From contig NZ_JAPFGB010000008.1 in assembly GCF_026241095.1 (NCBI RefSeq), positions 240,763 to 304,762 on the forward strand: a DNA stretch of 64,000 bases. Reading direction: 5' to 3'. How positions within the stretch are numbered: the first letter of the stretch is position 1; the number at the start of each line of letters is the position of its first letter. The DNA is from Saccharopolyspora sp. NFXS83 (GTDB lineage Bacteria; Actinomycetota; Actinomycetes; Mycobacteriales; Pseudonocardiaceae). Below, one piece after another: positions 25,243-36,376 of the stretch. The notes beneath the pieces were generated by a model. It made no database searches. It saw nothing but the letters and a program-made list of their open reading frames with translations, and was not told the origin of the DNA. The position numbers were made by a program, and so were the translations under genes.

Positions 25243-25575
25243 CCTTTCCTCTCGCCTCTCCCCAAGCGGACGCGTCGCGCCACCCGCTCATTGCAAGCCG
25301 CCACCGGGGCCCGGTGGGTGTTCCACCGCGGCCTCGCCTACCGGCGTAGTGAGGTGAACGGCTTCGCCGCCTTCTCGACGGCCAAGCCGGTCACCTCGAC
25401 CGGATCGCCCGGAACGCCCCGGGGAACCGGTGGTCGTGGCGGGCCGGTGGCACTGCGTCCAACCAGCCCGCCACGGTCGCGACCACCGGCGGCGACACCG
25501 CCACGTCGATCGGTGTCGCCGGAACCGGCGGTCGCGTCGTTCAGCTCGGGTCCGGTCGAACCGGACCCGGGCCGA
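25243..25575. other. Intergenic stretch with inverted repeats
   Basis: 333 bases between the second permease and the dehydrogenase. A hairpin at 25547-25569 (CGGGTCCGGT, loop CGA) lies directly after the permease stop and is a likely terminator. A longer imperfect inverted repeat is at 25479-25535. No convincing gene is seen in either direction, although the base composition is coding-like. Confidence 0.6.
25547..25569 (-). terminator. Hairpin after permease gene
   Basis: Ten-base perfect stem with a three-base loop, seven bases past the stop of the minus-strand permease. Confidence 0.65.
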
Positions 25576-26391
25576 TCACTTCAGGGCGCCCATGGACAGG
25601 CCGCGCACCAGCTGGCGCTGCGCGATCCAGCCGACGATGACCACCGGCAGCACCGCCAGCGTCGCCGCCGCCGACAACCGGGCCCAGTACAAGCCCTCGC
25701 TGGTGATGAACCCGACCAGGAACACCGGCACCGTCGGCCCGTTGATCGCCGTCAGGTTCACCGCGAAGAAGAACTCGTTCCAGGCGAAGATCGCGCAGAT
25801 CAGCGCGGTCGCGGCGATGCCGGGAGCCACCATCGGCAGCAGCACCTTGGTGAGCTCCGTGCGCAGCCCGGCACCGTCGATCTTCGCCGCTTCCAGCACC
25901 TCCGCGGGTACTTCCTGGAAGAACGAGCGCATCATCCACACGGCGATGGGCAGGTTCATGCCGGTGTAGAGCAGCACCAGCGCCCACACGTTGTCCAGCA
26001 GGTTGATCTGCTGGGCCGCCACGAAGATCGGCACGATCGCCGCGACGACCGGCAGCATCTTCGTGGAGATGAAGAAGAACAACGCGTCCTTGGTGCCCTT
26101 GACCGGCCGGATCGACAGCGCGTAGGCCGCCGGAACGGCCAGCGCCACCACCAGCAGGCAGGACACCACGGTGGCGATCAGCGAGTTGGCCAGGTACGGC
26201 CCGAGCCCGCTGCCGAAGACCAGCTTGTACTGGTCCAGGGTCGGCGCGAACACGAACGTGGGTGTGTCGGTGTAGGCGTCGGCTTCCTGCTTGAACGAGG
26301 TGAGCACCATCCAGAACACCGGGAACACGAACATGATCCCGAGCGCCCAGGCGATGATCGTCAGTGCGGTCCCTCCCGCGCGGCGCTTCAT
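25576..26391 (-). CDS. Sugar ABC transporter permease (MalG-type)
   Basis: 271 residues, six transmembrane helices, CUT1 family. The EAA loop that docks the ATPase is EVLEAAKIDGAGLRTELTKV. ATG at 26391 overlaps the stop of the first permease by four bases (ATGA). It forms the membrane channel together with the preceding gene product. No ATPase gene is present in this operon. Confidence 0.92.
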   Translation of the reverse strand: MKRRAGGTALTIIAWALGIMFVFPVFWMVLTSFKQEADAYTDTPTFVFAPTLDQYKLVFGSGLGPYLANSLIATVVSCLLVVALAVPAAYALSIRPVKGTKDALFFFISTKMLPVVAAIVPIFVAAQQINLLDNVWALVLLYTGMNLPIAVWMMRSFFQEVPAEVLEAAKIDGAGLRTELTKVLLPMVAPGIAATALICAIFAWNEFFFAVNLTAINGPTVPVFLVGFITSEGLYWARLSAAATLAVLPVVIVGWIAQRQLVRGLSMGALK

Positions 26392-27311
26392 TCCGAAACC
26401 TCCTTGCCGGAAATGGCGGTGAAGATCGCGCGCAACGCGAAGGTGGCCACGATGATGGTCAGGATCACGACCACGACGCCGAGCGCAGCCGCCTGGCCGA
26501 CGTCGAAGCCCTGGAAGACCCGCTGGTACAGGTAGAACGGCAGGTTCGTGGTGGCGATCCCCGGACCGCCCTGGGTCATCATGAAGATCTCGTCGAACGT
26601 GTTCACGACGTAGATCGAGCCCAGCAGCCCCGCGAGCTGGATGTAGCGGCGCAGGAACGGCAGCGTCATGAAGCGGAACGTCTGCCAGTTGCTCGCGCCG
26701 TCCATCTTGGCGGCTTCCAGGATGTCCCGCGGCTGGCTCTGCAACCCGGCCAGGATGATCAGCATCATGAACGGCGTCCAGCGCCAGACCAGCGCGGCCA
26801 GCACCGAGGCCATCGGGTACTCGCCGACCCAGTCGATTCCGCCGAGCCCGATCGGGCCGAGCACGGCGTCCACCAAGCCGTAGGTCGGGTCGAGCATGCT
26901 GGTCTTCCACAGCAGCGCGGAAGCGACCGGCATGATCAGGAACGGGGTGATGAGCATGGTGCGCACCACGCCGCGCCCGAAGAACGGCCGGTCCAGCAGC
27001 AGTGCCAGCCCGAGGCCGAACACCAGCGCCACCAGCACGCAGCCGACGGTGACGATCACCGTGTTCAGGGCAGCGGTGTAGAACTCGCTGTCGGTGAACA
27101 CGTCGGCGTAGTTGGACAGCCCGGTGAAGCCCCACGAACCGGGGTTGAGCAGGTTCCACGAGTGCAACGAGTAGAAGATCGTCGCGAGGAACGGAGCCTG
27201 CGTGATGATGATCGTGAAGATCAACGCGGGCAGCAACGGCCCCCGGCGGGACCACTTCTCCTTGCGGCTGAGGGTGGCGCCCTTCGCCGCGGTCATCTCA
27301 GCAGTGGTCAT
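26388..27311 (-). CDS. Sugar ABC transporter permease (MalF-type)
   Basis: 307 residues, six transmembrane helices, CUT1 family; EAA loop DILEAAKMDGASNWQTFRF. The loop IPYLGLTNY-like region appears as FTGLSNYADVFTDSEF, usual for MalF/UgpA-type partners. ATGA overlaps join it to the binding protein upstream and the second permease downstream, indicating one transcript. Confidence 0.92.
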   Translation of the reverse strand: MTTAEMTAAKGATLSRKEKWSRRGPLLPALIFTIIITQAPFLATIFYSLHSWNLLNPGSWGFTGLSNYADVFTDSEFYTAALNTVIVTVGCVLVALVFGLGLALLLDRPFFGRGVVRTMLITPFLIMPVASALLWKTSMLDPTYGLVDAVLGPIGLGGIDWVGEYPMASVLAALVWRWTPFMMLIILAGLQSQPRDILEAAKMDGASNWQTFRFMTLPFLRRYIQLAGLLGSIYVVNTFDEIFMMTQGGPGIATTNLPFYLYQRVFQGFDVGQAAALGVVVVILTIIVATFALRAIFTAISGKEVSE

Positions 27312-28669
27312 GGCCGGTAGTTCTCCCCCACTGTCTCGGCGTACTGCTGCGCCTGCTCCAACGCTTCGTCCACGGTCTTGGCCCCGGAGATGGCAGCGGA
27401 CATCTGCTGGCTCACCCGGGTGCCGAGGTCGACGAACTCGGGGATGCGCACGAACTGCAACCCCTCGTAGGGCGTGGGCTGGGAACTCGGCTCGGTCTGG
27501 TCCACACGGCTGATGCCGTGCAGGGTCTGCTGGCCGAAGGCCGCGGCGGCCTTCTTGTACTCCGGCATCTCGTAGGTGGACTGGCGGCTGCCGGGCGGCA
27601 GGTTCTGCCAGCCGAGGCGTTCACCGACGGTCCGCAGGTAGTTCTTCGACGTGGACCAGGCGATGAAGTCCCAAGCCTCGTCGGGCATCTCGGTGGTCTT
27701 CGGGACCGCGAGCGCCCAGGTGTAGAGCCAGCTCGCCGGCTTGCCACCGGGGCCGGTCGGCGCGTTCGCGTAGCCGACCTTGCCGGAGACGTTGCTCTCC
27801 TTCGGGTCCTCCAAGGTGCCCGCCGACGACGTCGAATCGAACATCATCGCCGCGTTGCCCTGGCCGAACTCGGTGAGGCATTCGCTGAAGCCGCTGCTGG
27901 ACGCGCCCGGCTCACCGTGATCGCGCACCAGGTCGACGTAGAAGTTCGCCGCCTCGCGCACCTCCGGCGAGTTCAGCTGCGCGTTCCACTGCGGGTCGAA
28001 CCAACGGCCACCGAAAGAGTTGATCATGGTGTTGAGCGGGGCCATCACCTCGCCCCAACCCGGGAGCCCGCGCAGGCAGATGCCCGCCCGGCCGCTGGCG
28101 TCGTCGTCGAGCTTCGCCGCCAGGTCGGCGACCTGCTGCCAGGTGGGGTTCTCCGGCATGGTCAACCCGGCCTGCTGGAACAGGTCCTTGCGGTAGTTCA
28201 ACAGCGCCGTCTCGCCGTAGAACGGGGCGGCGTGCATGCGTCCCTGGTAGGACAGCGACTCCCGGATGGACGGGATGAAGTCGTCCTTGTCGTAACCCGG
28301 AGTCGCGGTCATCCGCGGGTCCAGGTCGTGCAGCCACCCGTTGGCCGCCCATATCGGGGTCTCGTAGTTGCTGACCATCACCACGTCGAACTGGCCGCTA
28401 CCCGTGGCCACCGACTGGGTGATCTTGTCCCGCGCCTGGTTCTCCGGCAGCGAGATGAACCGCACCCGCACGTCCGGATGTTGCTCCTCGAACTCCCCTA
28501 CGAGTTCCTGCATGTCCTCCATCTGCGGGTTGGACACCACCGCCACCCGCAGCACCCGGCGCCCATCGCCGGAGCCGATCGCCCCCGCTCCCGCGCAACT
28601 CGCGGTGAGCAGCACTGCCGCCATCATGGCGACCAGCGACCACCATTTCCTGCCGAAATTCATCGGCAT
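27308..28669 (-). CDS. Sugar/polyol ABC transporter substrate-binding lipoprotein
   Basis: 453 residues. Signal peptide with lipobox LTASC (Cys near residue 25), then a solute-binding fold of cluster B type: VVMVSNYETPIWAANGWLHDLDP, PFYGETALLNYRKDLFQQAGL, and a C-terminal DEAWDFIAWSTS segment. The closest known theme is the sorbitol/mannitol binding protein SmoE type. It would deliver the sugar alcohol to the two downstream permeases. There are 16 bases between it and the DeoR-type regulator gene. Confidence 0.9.
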   Translation of the reverse strand: MPMNFGRKWWSLVAMMAAVLLTASCAGAGAIGSGDGRRVLRVAVVSNPQMEDMQELVGEFEEQHPDVRVRFISLPENQARDKITQSVATGSGQFDVVMVSNYETPIWAANGWLHDLDPRMTATPGYDKDDFIPSIRESLSYQGRMHAAPFYGETALLNYRKDLFQQAGLTMPENPTWQQVADLAAKLDDDASGRAGICLRGLPGWGEVMAPLNTMINSFGGRWFDPQWNAQLNSPEVREAANFYVDLVRDHGEPGASSSGFSECLTEFGQGNAAMMFDSTSSAGTLEDPKESNVSGKVGYANAPTGPGGKPASWLYTWALAVPKTTEMPDEAWDFIAWSTSKNYLRTVGERLGWQNLPPGSRQSTYEMPEYKKAAAAFGQQTLHGISRVDQTEPSSQPTPYEGLQFVRIPEFVDLGTRVSQQMSAAISGAKTVDEALEQAQQYAETVGENYRP

Positions 28670-28685
28670 CCCTTTCTGCCGTTGC

Positions 28686-29447
28686 TCACGCTCGCACCAC
28701 CTGCGGGCCGATCGCCTCGATGTCCTCGGCGATGCCCTGGTCCAGCCCGGTGTCGGTGACCAGCACGTCGATCTCGGAGAGTTCGCCGTACCGGTGCAGC
28801 GACACCGGGCCGATCTTGCTGTGGTCCGCGAGCAGGACCCGTCGTCGCGCCCCGCGCAACATCAGTGTTTTGATCTCCGCTGAGTTCTGATCCGGAGTGG
28901 TCAGGCCCCGATGCAGGGAAATCCCATCGGTGCCCAGAAATGCGACATCGGCGAAGACCTCGCGCCATCGCTGCGCGGCCCAGGATCCGACACCGCCGTT
29001 GGTGGTCACGCGCACCCGTCCACCGGGGGTGAGCACGGACAGGTTGGGTCTGGCCGCCAACGAGACGGCGATGCTCAAGCTGTCGGTGATCACGGTCAGC
29101 GGACGGTCGGCAGGCAGCAGTTCGGCGAACCGGGCACACGTGGTGCCGGACTCGATGAGGACGGCTCCCTCGGCGGGCAGTTCACCGAGAGCGGCCCGCG
29201 CGATGCGGGTCTTCTCGGCGACCATCACGTTCTCCCGGGCGGAGAGCTGCGGATCGAAGCTCCACCGCTCCACCGGAATCGCACCCCCGTGCACGCGGTG
29301 CAGGAGTCCGTGCTCCTCGAGCACGGTCAGGTCCCGTCTGATCGTCTCCGGGGTCACCTGGAGTTCCCCCGCGAGCCCGGTCACGTCGACGCGGCCCTCC
29401 TGCCTCGCACGCTCGACGATGAGCTGCTGGCGTTCACGCGCGTACAC
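28686..29447 (-). CDS. DeoR/GlpR-family transcriptional regulator
   Basis: 253 residues. N-terminal helix-turn-helix ELQVTPETIRRDLTVLEEHGLLHRVHGGA is the DeoR signature; the C-terminal sugar-phosphate sensor domain has the ISPase-like SGTTCARFAELLP and DGISLHRGLTTPD motifs. It is the first gene of the transporter operon and likely represses it until a sugar phosphate accumulates. The promoter lies at 29517-29544. Confidence 0.92.
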   Translation of the reverse strand: MYARERQQLIVERARQEGRVDVTGLAGELQVTPETIRRDLTVLEEHGLLHRVHGGAIPVERWSFDPQLSARENVMVAEKTRIARAALGELPAEGAVLIESGTTCARFAELLPADRPLTVITDSLSIAVSLAARPNLSVLTPGGRVRVTTNGGVGSWAAQRWREVFADVAFLGTDGISLHRGLTTPDQNSAEIKTLMLRGARRRVLLADHSKIGPVSLHRYGELSEIDVLVTDTGLDQGIAEDIEAIGPQVVRA

Positions 29448-29516
29448 CCAGGCGGCCTCCGGTCTCGACCCCGATTCCGATGCCCGAATCGGTCTGCTTT
29501 CATCTGACCGCGTTTG

Positions 29517-29544
29517 TTTATCTTGTGGTTGCAGTCACCGTCAA
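29517..29544 (-). promoter_or_regulatory. Promoter and probable operator of the DeoR operon
   Basis: On the minus strand -35 TTGACG (29544-29539), 16-base spacer and -10 GATAAA (29522-29517). The spacer and -10 region read ACCACAAGATAAACAAAC, an A-rich stretch of the kind DeoR proteins bind. About 60 bases separate the predicted start from the regulator gene. Promoter calls are by eye. Confidence 0.6.
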
Positions 29545-29785
29545 GGGTGCGCGACTAGCAATATGGCCAGGTTCAGCGCCGACAGCCCAGGTCCGCATTC
29601 GGAGGGTGACCACAGAAACACACACGGAAACAAACCGACTCGGAAACGATCGACGCGTACCGATGGGTACGCCCATCCGGCGCAGGCGGCTCGGCAACGG
29701 GCACCACGCTCCCTCGCCCCGGCCGTCGCGCCCGCCCCGAGCCGGACGAACATCCCATTCGCGCAACGATGCGCCCCGCGCACGC

Positions 29786-29819
29786 CGACGGGCCGGGGTG
29801 CAGTCACCCCGGCCCGTCG
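29786..29819 (-). terminator. Hairpin terminator of aroG
   Basis: Perfect 15-base stem CGACGGGCCGGGGTG with loop CAGT, 35 bases past the aroG stop on the minus strand. Confidence 0.75.
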
Positions 29820-29853
29820 AGTTCGGTGCGGCCTCAGCGCCGCGCGATCCGCA

Positions 29854-31302
<1,449 letters not shown>

Positions 31303-31384
31303 TCACCCGCAGGACGAATCGATTCACCTGTTCAACCGCCCCCGGCGGCTCGCCCGGATCGCGCGGTCGCACCTGAACGCGAAC

Positions 31385-31421
31385 GCCGCCCCTCCGGCGA
31401 GTTCCCGGCGGGGCGGCGTCA
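31385..31421 (-). terminator. Hairpin after phosphofructokinase gene
   Basis: Stem ACGCCGCCCC (31385-31394) with 31412-31421 and an inner CCGG/CCGG helix, about 20 bases past the pfkA stop. Confidence 0.7.
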
Positions 31422-31439
31422 TCGGCCCTGGTCCGGCCG

Positions 31440-32477
<1,038 letters not shown>

Positions 32478-32658
32478 CGTCGCCGCCTCCCTTGATCCGC
32501 TCCACAGTGATCTGGATCTCGTGGCGAGCCTGTCACGGCCTGTATCGGTGCAGCAAGTACTCCGTCCGGGCGACAGACCGGGCACCGCACCCACTCGGGT
32601 GATCGAAACCCCTGGTCAGCGCGAGCTCATGCGACGCGGCCCGGCGGCCGGCGCAGGG

Positions 32659-33159
32659 TCACAGGGGGAAGCCGCGCTTGCGCTGCACCTCTTCGATGAT
32701 CTTCCACCGGGTGAGGTTGTGGCGAGCGTCGGCGAGAGCGTCGTGGGCGTTGGCCGGCGCGGACGGCAGCCGCGGCTTGCCGACGTCCTCCCAGCGCTGC
32801 CGCAGGTCCCTGGTGAACTTCGGGATCCGCGGCGGCAGCGCGGGCATCGCGCCCCACAGCTGCGCCAGCGCCACGTGGTCGTAGGAAGCCAGCCAGGCCC
32901 ACAGCTCGATGTCCTGATCGCGTGCGGTCAGGAACTCGTAGAGGTCGTCCCGGATCCGGCTGCGGGAACGCCAGGACCGGTCCGCGGGCGGCGGCAGCTG
33001 CGGCAGGACGTTCCTGCGCACCCACTGCCCGGCCCGGGACTCGTCGAACTCGGTGGACACGGCGTAGAACTCCCGCCCCGTCTCGTCCACCACCCCGATC
33101 GACACCAGGTCGATGGTCTGACCGTCCTCGATGAATTCACAGTCGTAGAAGAACCGCAC
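32659..33159 (-). CDS. 3'-5' exoribonuclease, Rv2179c family
   Basis: 166 residues. RNase-T-like fold with the DEDD acidic residues of the Rv2179c family: FYDCEFIEDG near the N-terminus, DVGxx replaced by LASYDHVALAQLWG in the middle, and AHDALADARHNL at the end (Asp and His). The M. tuberculosis homologue is a 3'-5' exoribonuclease acting on 3' overhangs. It sits near aroG as in mycobacteria. Confidence 0.87.
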   Translation of the reverse strand: MRFFYDCEFIEDGQTIDLVSIGVVDETGREFYAVSTEFDESRAGQWVRRNVLPQLPPPADRSWRSRSRIRDDLYEFLTARDQDIELWAWLASYDHVALAQLWGAMPALPPRIPKFTRDLRQRWEDVGKPRLPSAPANAHDALADARHNLTRWKIIEEVQRKRGFPL

Positions 33160-33239
33160 GGTTCCAGCGTAAAGAGGCCGTTCACCCGGCAGGGGCCGCC
33201 CCGGTCACCGCCGCCGGACCCGTGGTGTGCTGCGCCCGC

Positions 33240-34007
33240 TCAACCGGCCTGGGAGCGGGGAACCCGGTCGGCACCGCCGGGGGTCTCCGAGCGGCCCTGG
33301 ACGGTCCAGCCCGCGACGTGCTTGCCCTCGGCCGCCAGGTCGTCCTTGGCCTTCGAGGCGTAGACGTCCACGTACTCCTGGCCGGACAGCTCCATCAGCG
33401 CGTACATGATCTCGTCGGTGATCGAGCGCTCCACGAACCGGTCGCCGGCCAGCCCCTCGTAGCGGGAGAAGTCCAGCGGCTCGCCCACCTTCACGGTGAC
33501 CTTGTGCGGGTACCACATCTTCGAGCCGATGGGGTTGACCTTGTCGGTGCCGAACATCGCGATCGGGATCACCTGCACGTCGGCTTCCAGCGCCATCCGC
33601 GCCACCCCGGTCTTGCCCTTGTACAACCGGCCGTCAGGGGAACGGGTGCCCTCCGGGTAGACGCCGAGCAGCTTGCCCTCCTGCAGCAGCCGCACCCCGG
33701 TGTCCAGGGCGGCCTGCGCGGCGGCGCCGCTGGAGCGGTCGATCGGGACCTGGCCGACGCCGGAGAAGAAGTACTTCTGCAGCTTGCCCTTGATCCCGGT
33801 ACCGGTGAAGTACTCGCGCTTGGCCAGGAACGTCACCCTCCGCGGCATCATCAGCGGCATGAAGAACGAGTCGGCGACCGCGACGTGGTTGCTGACCAGG
33901 ATCGCCGCGCCGGACTCCGGCACGTGCTCGACGCCCTCCACCCGTGGACGGCAGAACAGCTTCATGAGCGGACCGAGCACAATGCGCTTCATCACCCAGT
34001 ACAGCAC
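33240..34007 (-). CDS. plsC: 1-acylglycerol-3-phosphate acyltransferase (PlsC family)
   Basis: 255 residues. Catalytic motif NHVAVADS (H-x4-D), VPIDR glycerophosphate motif (GQVPIDRSSG), YPEGTRSPDGRLYKGKTG and the PVIP-like IPIAMFG region mark the LPLAT family. It adds an acyl chain to lysophosphatidate on the inner membrane. It is the syntenic equivalent of Rv2182c. The C-terminal 35 residues are polar and variable. Confidence 0.9.
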   Translation of the reverse strand: MLYWVMKRIVLGPLMKLFCRPRVEGVEHVPESGAAILVSNHVAVADSFFMPLMMPRRVTFLAKREYFTGTGIKGKLQKYFFSGVGQVPIDRSSGAAAQAALDTGVRLLQEGKLLGVYPEGTRSPDGRLYKGKTGVARMALEADVQVIPIAMFGTDKVNPIGSKMWYPHKVTVKVGEPLDFSRYEGLAGDRFVERSITDEIMYALMELSGQEYVDVYASKAKDDLAAEGKHVAGWTVQGRSETPGGADRVPRSQAG

Positions 34008-34183
34008 GCGCCGCTGCCTTTCTGAACACCCGGAATGCCTCGTTCAAGGTTACGGAGCCCGGTCACCGCGCACAATGCGACCCCGGTTGAGATGGATCAG
34101 GCAGCTGGAGATCGCCCCGCGGACGCCTCCCGCGTGCGACGATGAACGAGTAGCGGCGGACTGATTGCGGTAGGGAGGCTGCG

Positions 34184-34951
34184 GTGCCCGTTCTTCCCGG
34201 CGCCGAACCGTTCGTGCACGACGGGTCCGATGACATCGGTGTGCTGCTGTGCCACGGGTTCACCGGAACGCCGCAGAGCATGCGGGACTGGGGTGAGCAC
34301 CTGGCCGCCGACGGGATCACGGTGCGCTGCCCTCGGCTCCCCGGCCACGGCACGGACTGGCGGGACCTCAACCGCACCGGCTGGGCCGACTGGTACGCCG
34401 CGGTCGACCGGGAACTCGCGGAGCTGAGCGGGCGGTGCCGCTCGGTGTTCGCGTTCGGGCTGTCCATGGGCGGCACGCTGACGCTGCGGCTCGCCCAGAA
34501 CCACCCCGAGCTGTCCGGGATCGTGCTGGTGAACCCGTCGGTGACGACGCTGCGACGCGACGCGTTCCTGCTGCCCGCGCTGTCCCGCGTGGTGCCCTCG
34601 ATCGCCGGCGTGGCCGGCGACATCGCCAAGCCCGGGGCCGTCGAGGTCGGCTACGACCGGACCCCGCTGCGCGCCGCGGCGAGCCTGCAGCGGTTGTGGC
34701 GGCTGGTGCGCGGGGACCTGGGCCGGGTGCGGCAGCCGGTGCTGCTGATGCGCTCGGCGACCGATCACGTCGTCGAACCCGTGAACTCCCGGATCGTGCT
34801 GGACGGCATCCGAAGCGGCGACGTCACCGAAGTCGTGCTGCGGGACAGCTTCCACGTGGCGACCCTCGACCACGACGCGCCGTCGGTGTTCGCCGGTAGC
34901 GTCGAGTTCGTCCACAGGATCCACCGCGAGCGCGTCGAGGAACCAGCATGA
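34184..34951 (+). CDS. Alpha/beta hydrolase (carboxylesterase/monoacylglycerol lipase type)
   Basis: 255 residues from GTG at 34184, GGGAGG upstream. Nucleophile elbow GLSMGG, oxyanion HGFTGTP near the start, acid in RSATDHVV and catalytic His in SFHVATLDHDA: the complete Est30-type triad. No signal peptide, so cytoplasmic. Its stop overlaps the next gene by four bases. Confidence 0.88.
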   Translation: MPVLPGAEPFVHDGSDDIGVLLCHGFTGTPQSMRDWGEHLAADGITVRCPRLPGHGTDWRDLNRTGWADWYAAVDRELAELSGRCRSVFAFGLSMGGTLTLRLAQNHPELSGIVLVNPSVTTLRRDAFLLPALSRVVPSIAGVAGDIAKPGAVEVGYDRTPLRAAASLQRLWRLVRGDLGRVRQPVLLMRSATDHVVEPVNSRIVLDGIRSGDVTEVVLRDSFHVATLDHDAPSVFAGSVEFVHRIHRERVEEPA

Positions 34952-35391
34952 GCACGCGTCACGAGAACGCCGATGGCCCCGAGGACATCGACGCCGCCTT
35001 CGCCGAGATCGTCGCCGGCCTGGAACGGGACGAGCCGATGGCGCGCTGGCCCGAGGAGTCGACGCGCACCAGCTCCGACACCCCGCAGCCGGCCCCCGAA
35101 CCGGAGGTCGCCGAGTCCGCGCCGCGGGATTGGACTCCGCCCGCGGACGCCCCCGACGAGGGCCACTACGAACCGCCGGAACCGCCGCCGATGCCGCGGC
35201 CGACGGTGACGACCATCGGTGGGATCACCTTGGTCGTGATCGGGATGACCTTGCTGCTGGTGCCGGGCCTGGTGGGCTTGGGCGCCACGGCCGCGCTGCC
35301 GATCGGTCTGGTCGCGGTGAGCTCCGGCATCGGCTGGCTCCTGTTCCGCATGCGCAAGACACCCCCGGACGACGACGGCGCCCAGCTCTGA
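34948..35391 (+). CDS. Conserved hypothetical membrane protein
   Basis: 147 residues. The first 85 are acidic and proline-rich, followed by two transmembrane helices (TVTTIGGITLVVIGMTLLLVPGL and TAALPIGLVAVSSGIGWLLFRM) and a short polar tail. ATG overlaps the esterase stop (ATGA), so they are co-translated. No enzyme motif is seen; I do not recognise a characterised family. Confidence 0.8.
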   Translation: MSTRHENADGPEDIDAAFAEIVAGLERDEPMARWPEESTRTSSDTPQPAPEPEVAESAPRDWTPPADAPDEGHYEPPEPPPMPRPTVTTIGGITLVVIGMTLLLVPGLVGLGATAALPIGLVAVSSGIGWLLFRMRKTPPDDDGAQL

Positions 35392-35413
35392 GCCCGGCTC
35401 GGGGTCCGGGTGG

Positions 35414-36376
35414 TCAGCGGGTGGAGGTTCGCGCCGTGCTCGCGATGTGTTCGCGGGCGAGGGTGGCGGCTCCGACGATTCCCGCTTCGTCGCCGCGTTT
35501 CGCCACTCGGACCTGGGCGAGCGGGCGGTGGCCTGCGCCGGTGATCGCTTCGGCGTAGTGCCTGCGGGCCTCGGGCAGGAACAGGTGCGCCGAACCGGAG
35601 ACGCCGCCGGCGAGGACCACGACCTCCGGGTCGTAGACGTCCGCGACCAGCGCCAGTCCCTCACCGAACCAGCGGGCGAGTTCGCCGACCGCGCGGACCG
35701 CCACCGGATCGCCCTGCTCGGCGGCCTGCGCCACGCGTTCCCCGGTGATCTCGCCCGGGTCTTTGGCGGCCTCCGCCGCCAGCGGGGACGACGAGTCCTC
35801 CGCGAGCATCTCCAGCGCGGTGGTGGCCAGCGCCGTCCCGCTGCAGTAGCGCTCCCAGCACCCCCGCTTCCCGCAGGGGCAGGCCCGGCCGCCGGGGACG
35901 AGGCGCAGGTGCCCGAGTTCGGGGGCGACGCCGTGGGCGCCGCGGAACACGTCGCCGCCGAGCACGAGCGCGCCGCCGATGCCGGTGCCGAGCGCGACGA
36001 GGGCGGCGACCTTCGCGCCCTCGGCGGCGCCGAAGCGCTGCTCGGCGATCGCCGCGGCGTTCGCGTCGTGCTCCAGGACGACCGGCAGGTCCACGCGGGC
36101 GGCGATGTTGTCGGCGACCGCCACGTGCCGCCACGGCAGGTGCGGGGCGAACCGCACGACCCGCCGGTCCTGGCTGACGAACCCGGCCACGGCGAGCCCG
36201 ACGCCCGCCACCGGGTACCGGTCGGCCAGGCACAGCACGGTGTCCGCGATCGCGGAGTCGAGCTCGGGACCGGTGCCCGCGGACGGGACCCGCAACGTCT
36301 CCAGCACGGTGCCCTGCGGATCGACGACGCTGGCGCGCAGGCTGGTGCCGCCGACGTCGACGCCGACCGTCAGCAC
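35414..36376 (-). CDS. glkA: ROK-family glucokinase
   Basis: 320 residues from GTG at 36376. ATP-binding DVGGTSLRASVVD at the start, sugar-binding EHDANAAAIAE, GTGIGGALV, and the ROK zinc motif CPCGKRGCWE. It phosphorylates glucose; in actinomycetes this enzyme also takes part in carbon catabolite repression. Its start overlaps the stop of the Cys-motif protein by seven bases, placing it at the end of an ArsA-hypothetical-glk operon. Confidence 0.92.
   Translation of the reverse strand: MLTVGVDVGGTSLRASVVDPQGTVLETLRVPSAGTGPELDSAIADTVLCLADRYPVAGVGLAVAGFVSQDRRVVRFAPHLPWRHVAVADNIAARVDLPVVLEHDANAAAIAEQRFGAAEGAKVAALVALGTGIGGALVLGGDVFRGAHGVAPELGHLRLVPGGRACPCGKRGCWERYCSGTALATTALEMLAEDSSSPLAAEAAKDPGEITGERVAQAAEQGDPVAVRAVGELARWFGEGLALVADVYDPEVVVLAGGVSGSAHLFLPEARRHYAEAITGAGHRPLAQVRVAKRGDEAGIVGAATLAREHIASTARTSTR

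Larger units (their letters stand above)
29448..29853. other. Regulatory intergenic stretch upstream of DeoR operon
   Basis: 406 bases. It holds the DeoR operon promoter in an AT-rich patch (29500-29575) and a perfect 15-base hairpin (29786-29819) that should end the aroG transcript. The middle part shows no supported gene. Confidence 0.65.

Noticed and set aside
25310..25560. Possible kinase remnant in the gap after the permease gene
   Set aside because: Short open frames exist in several phases but none starts well or shows a recognisable motif.
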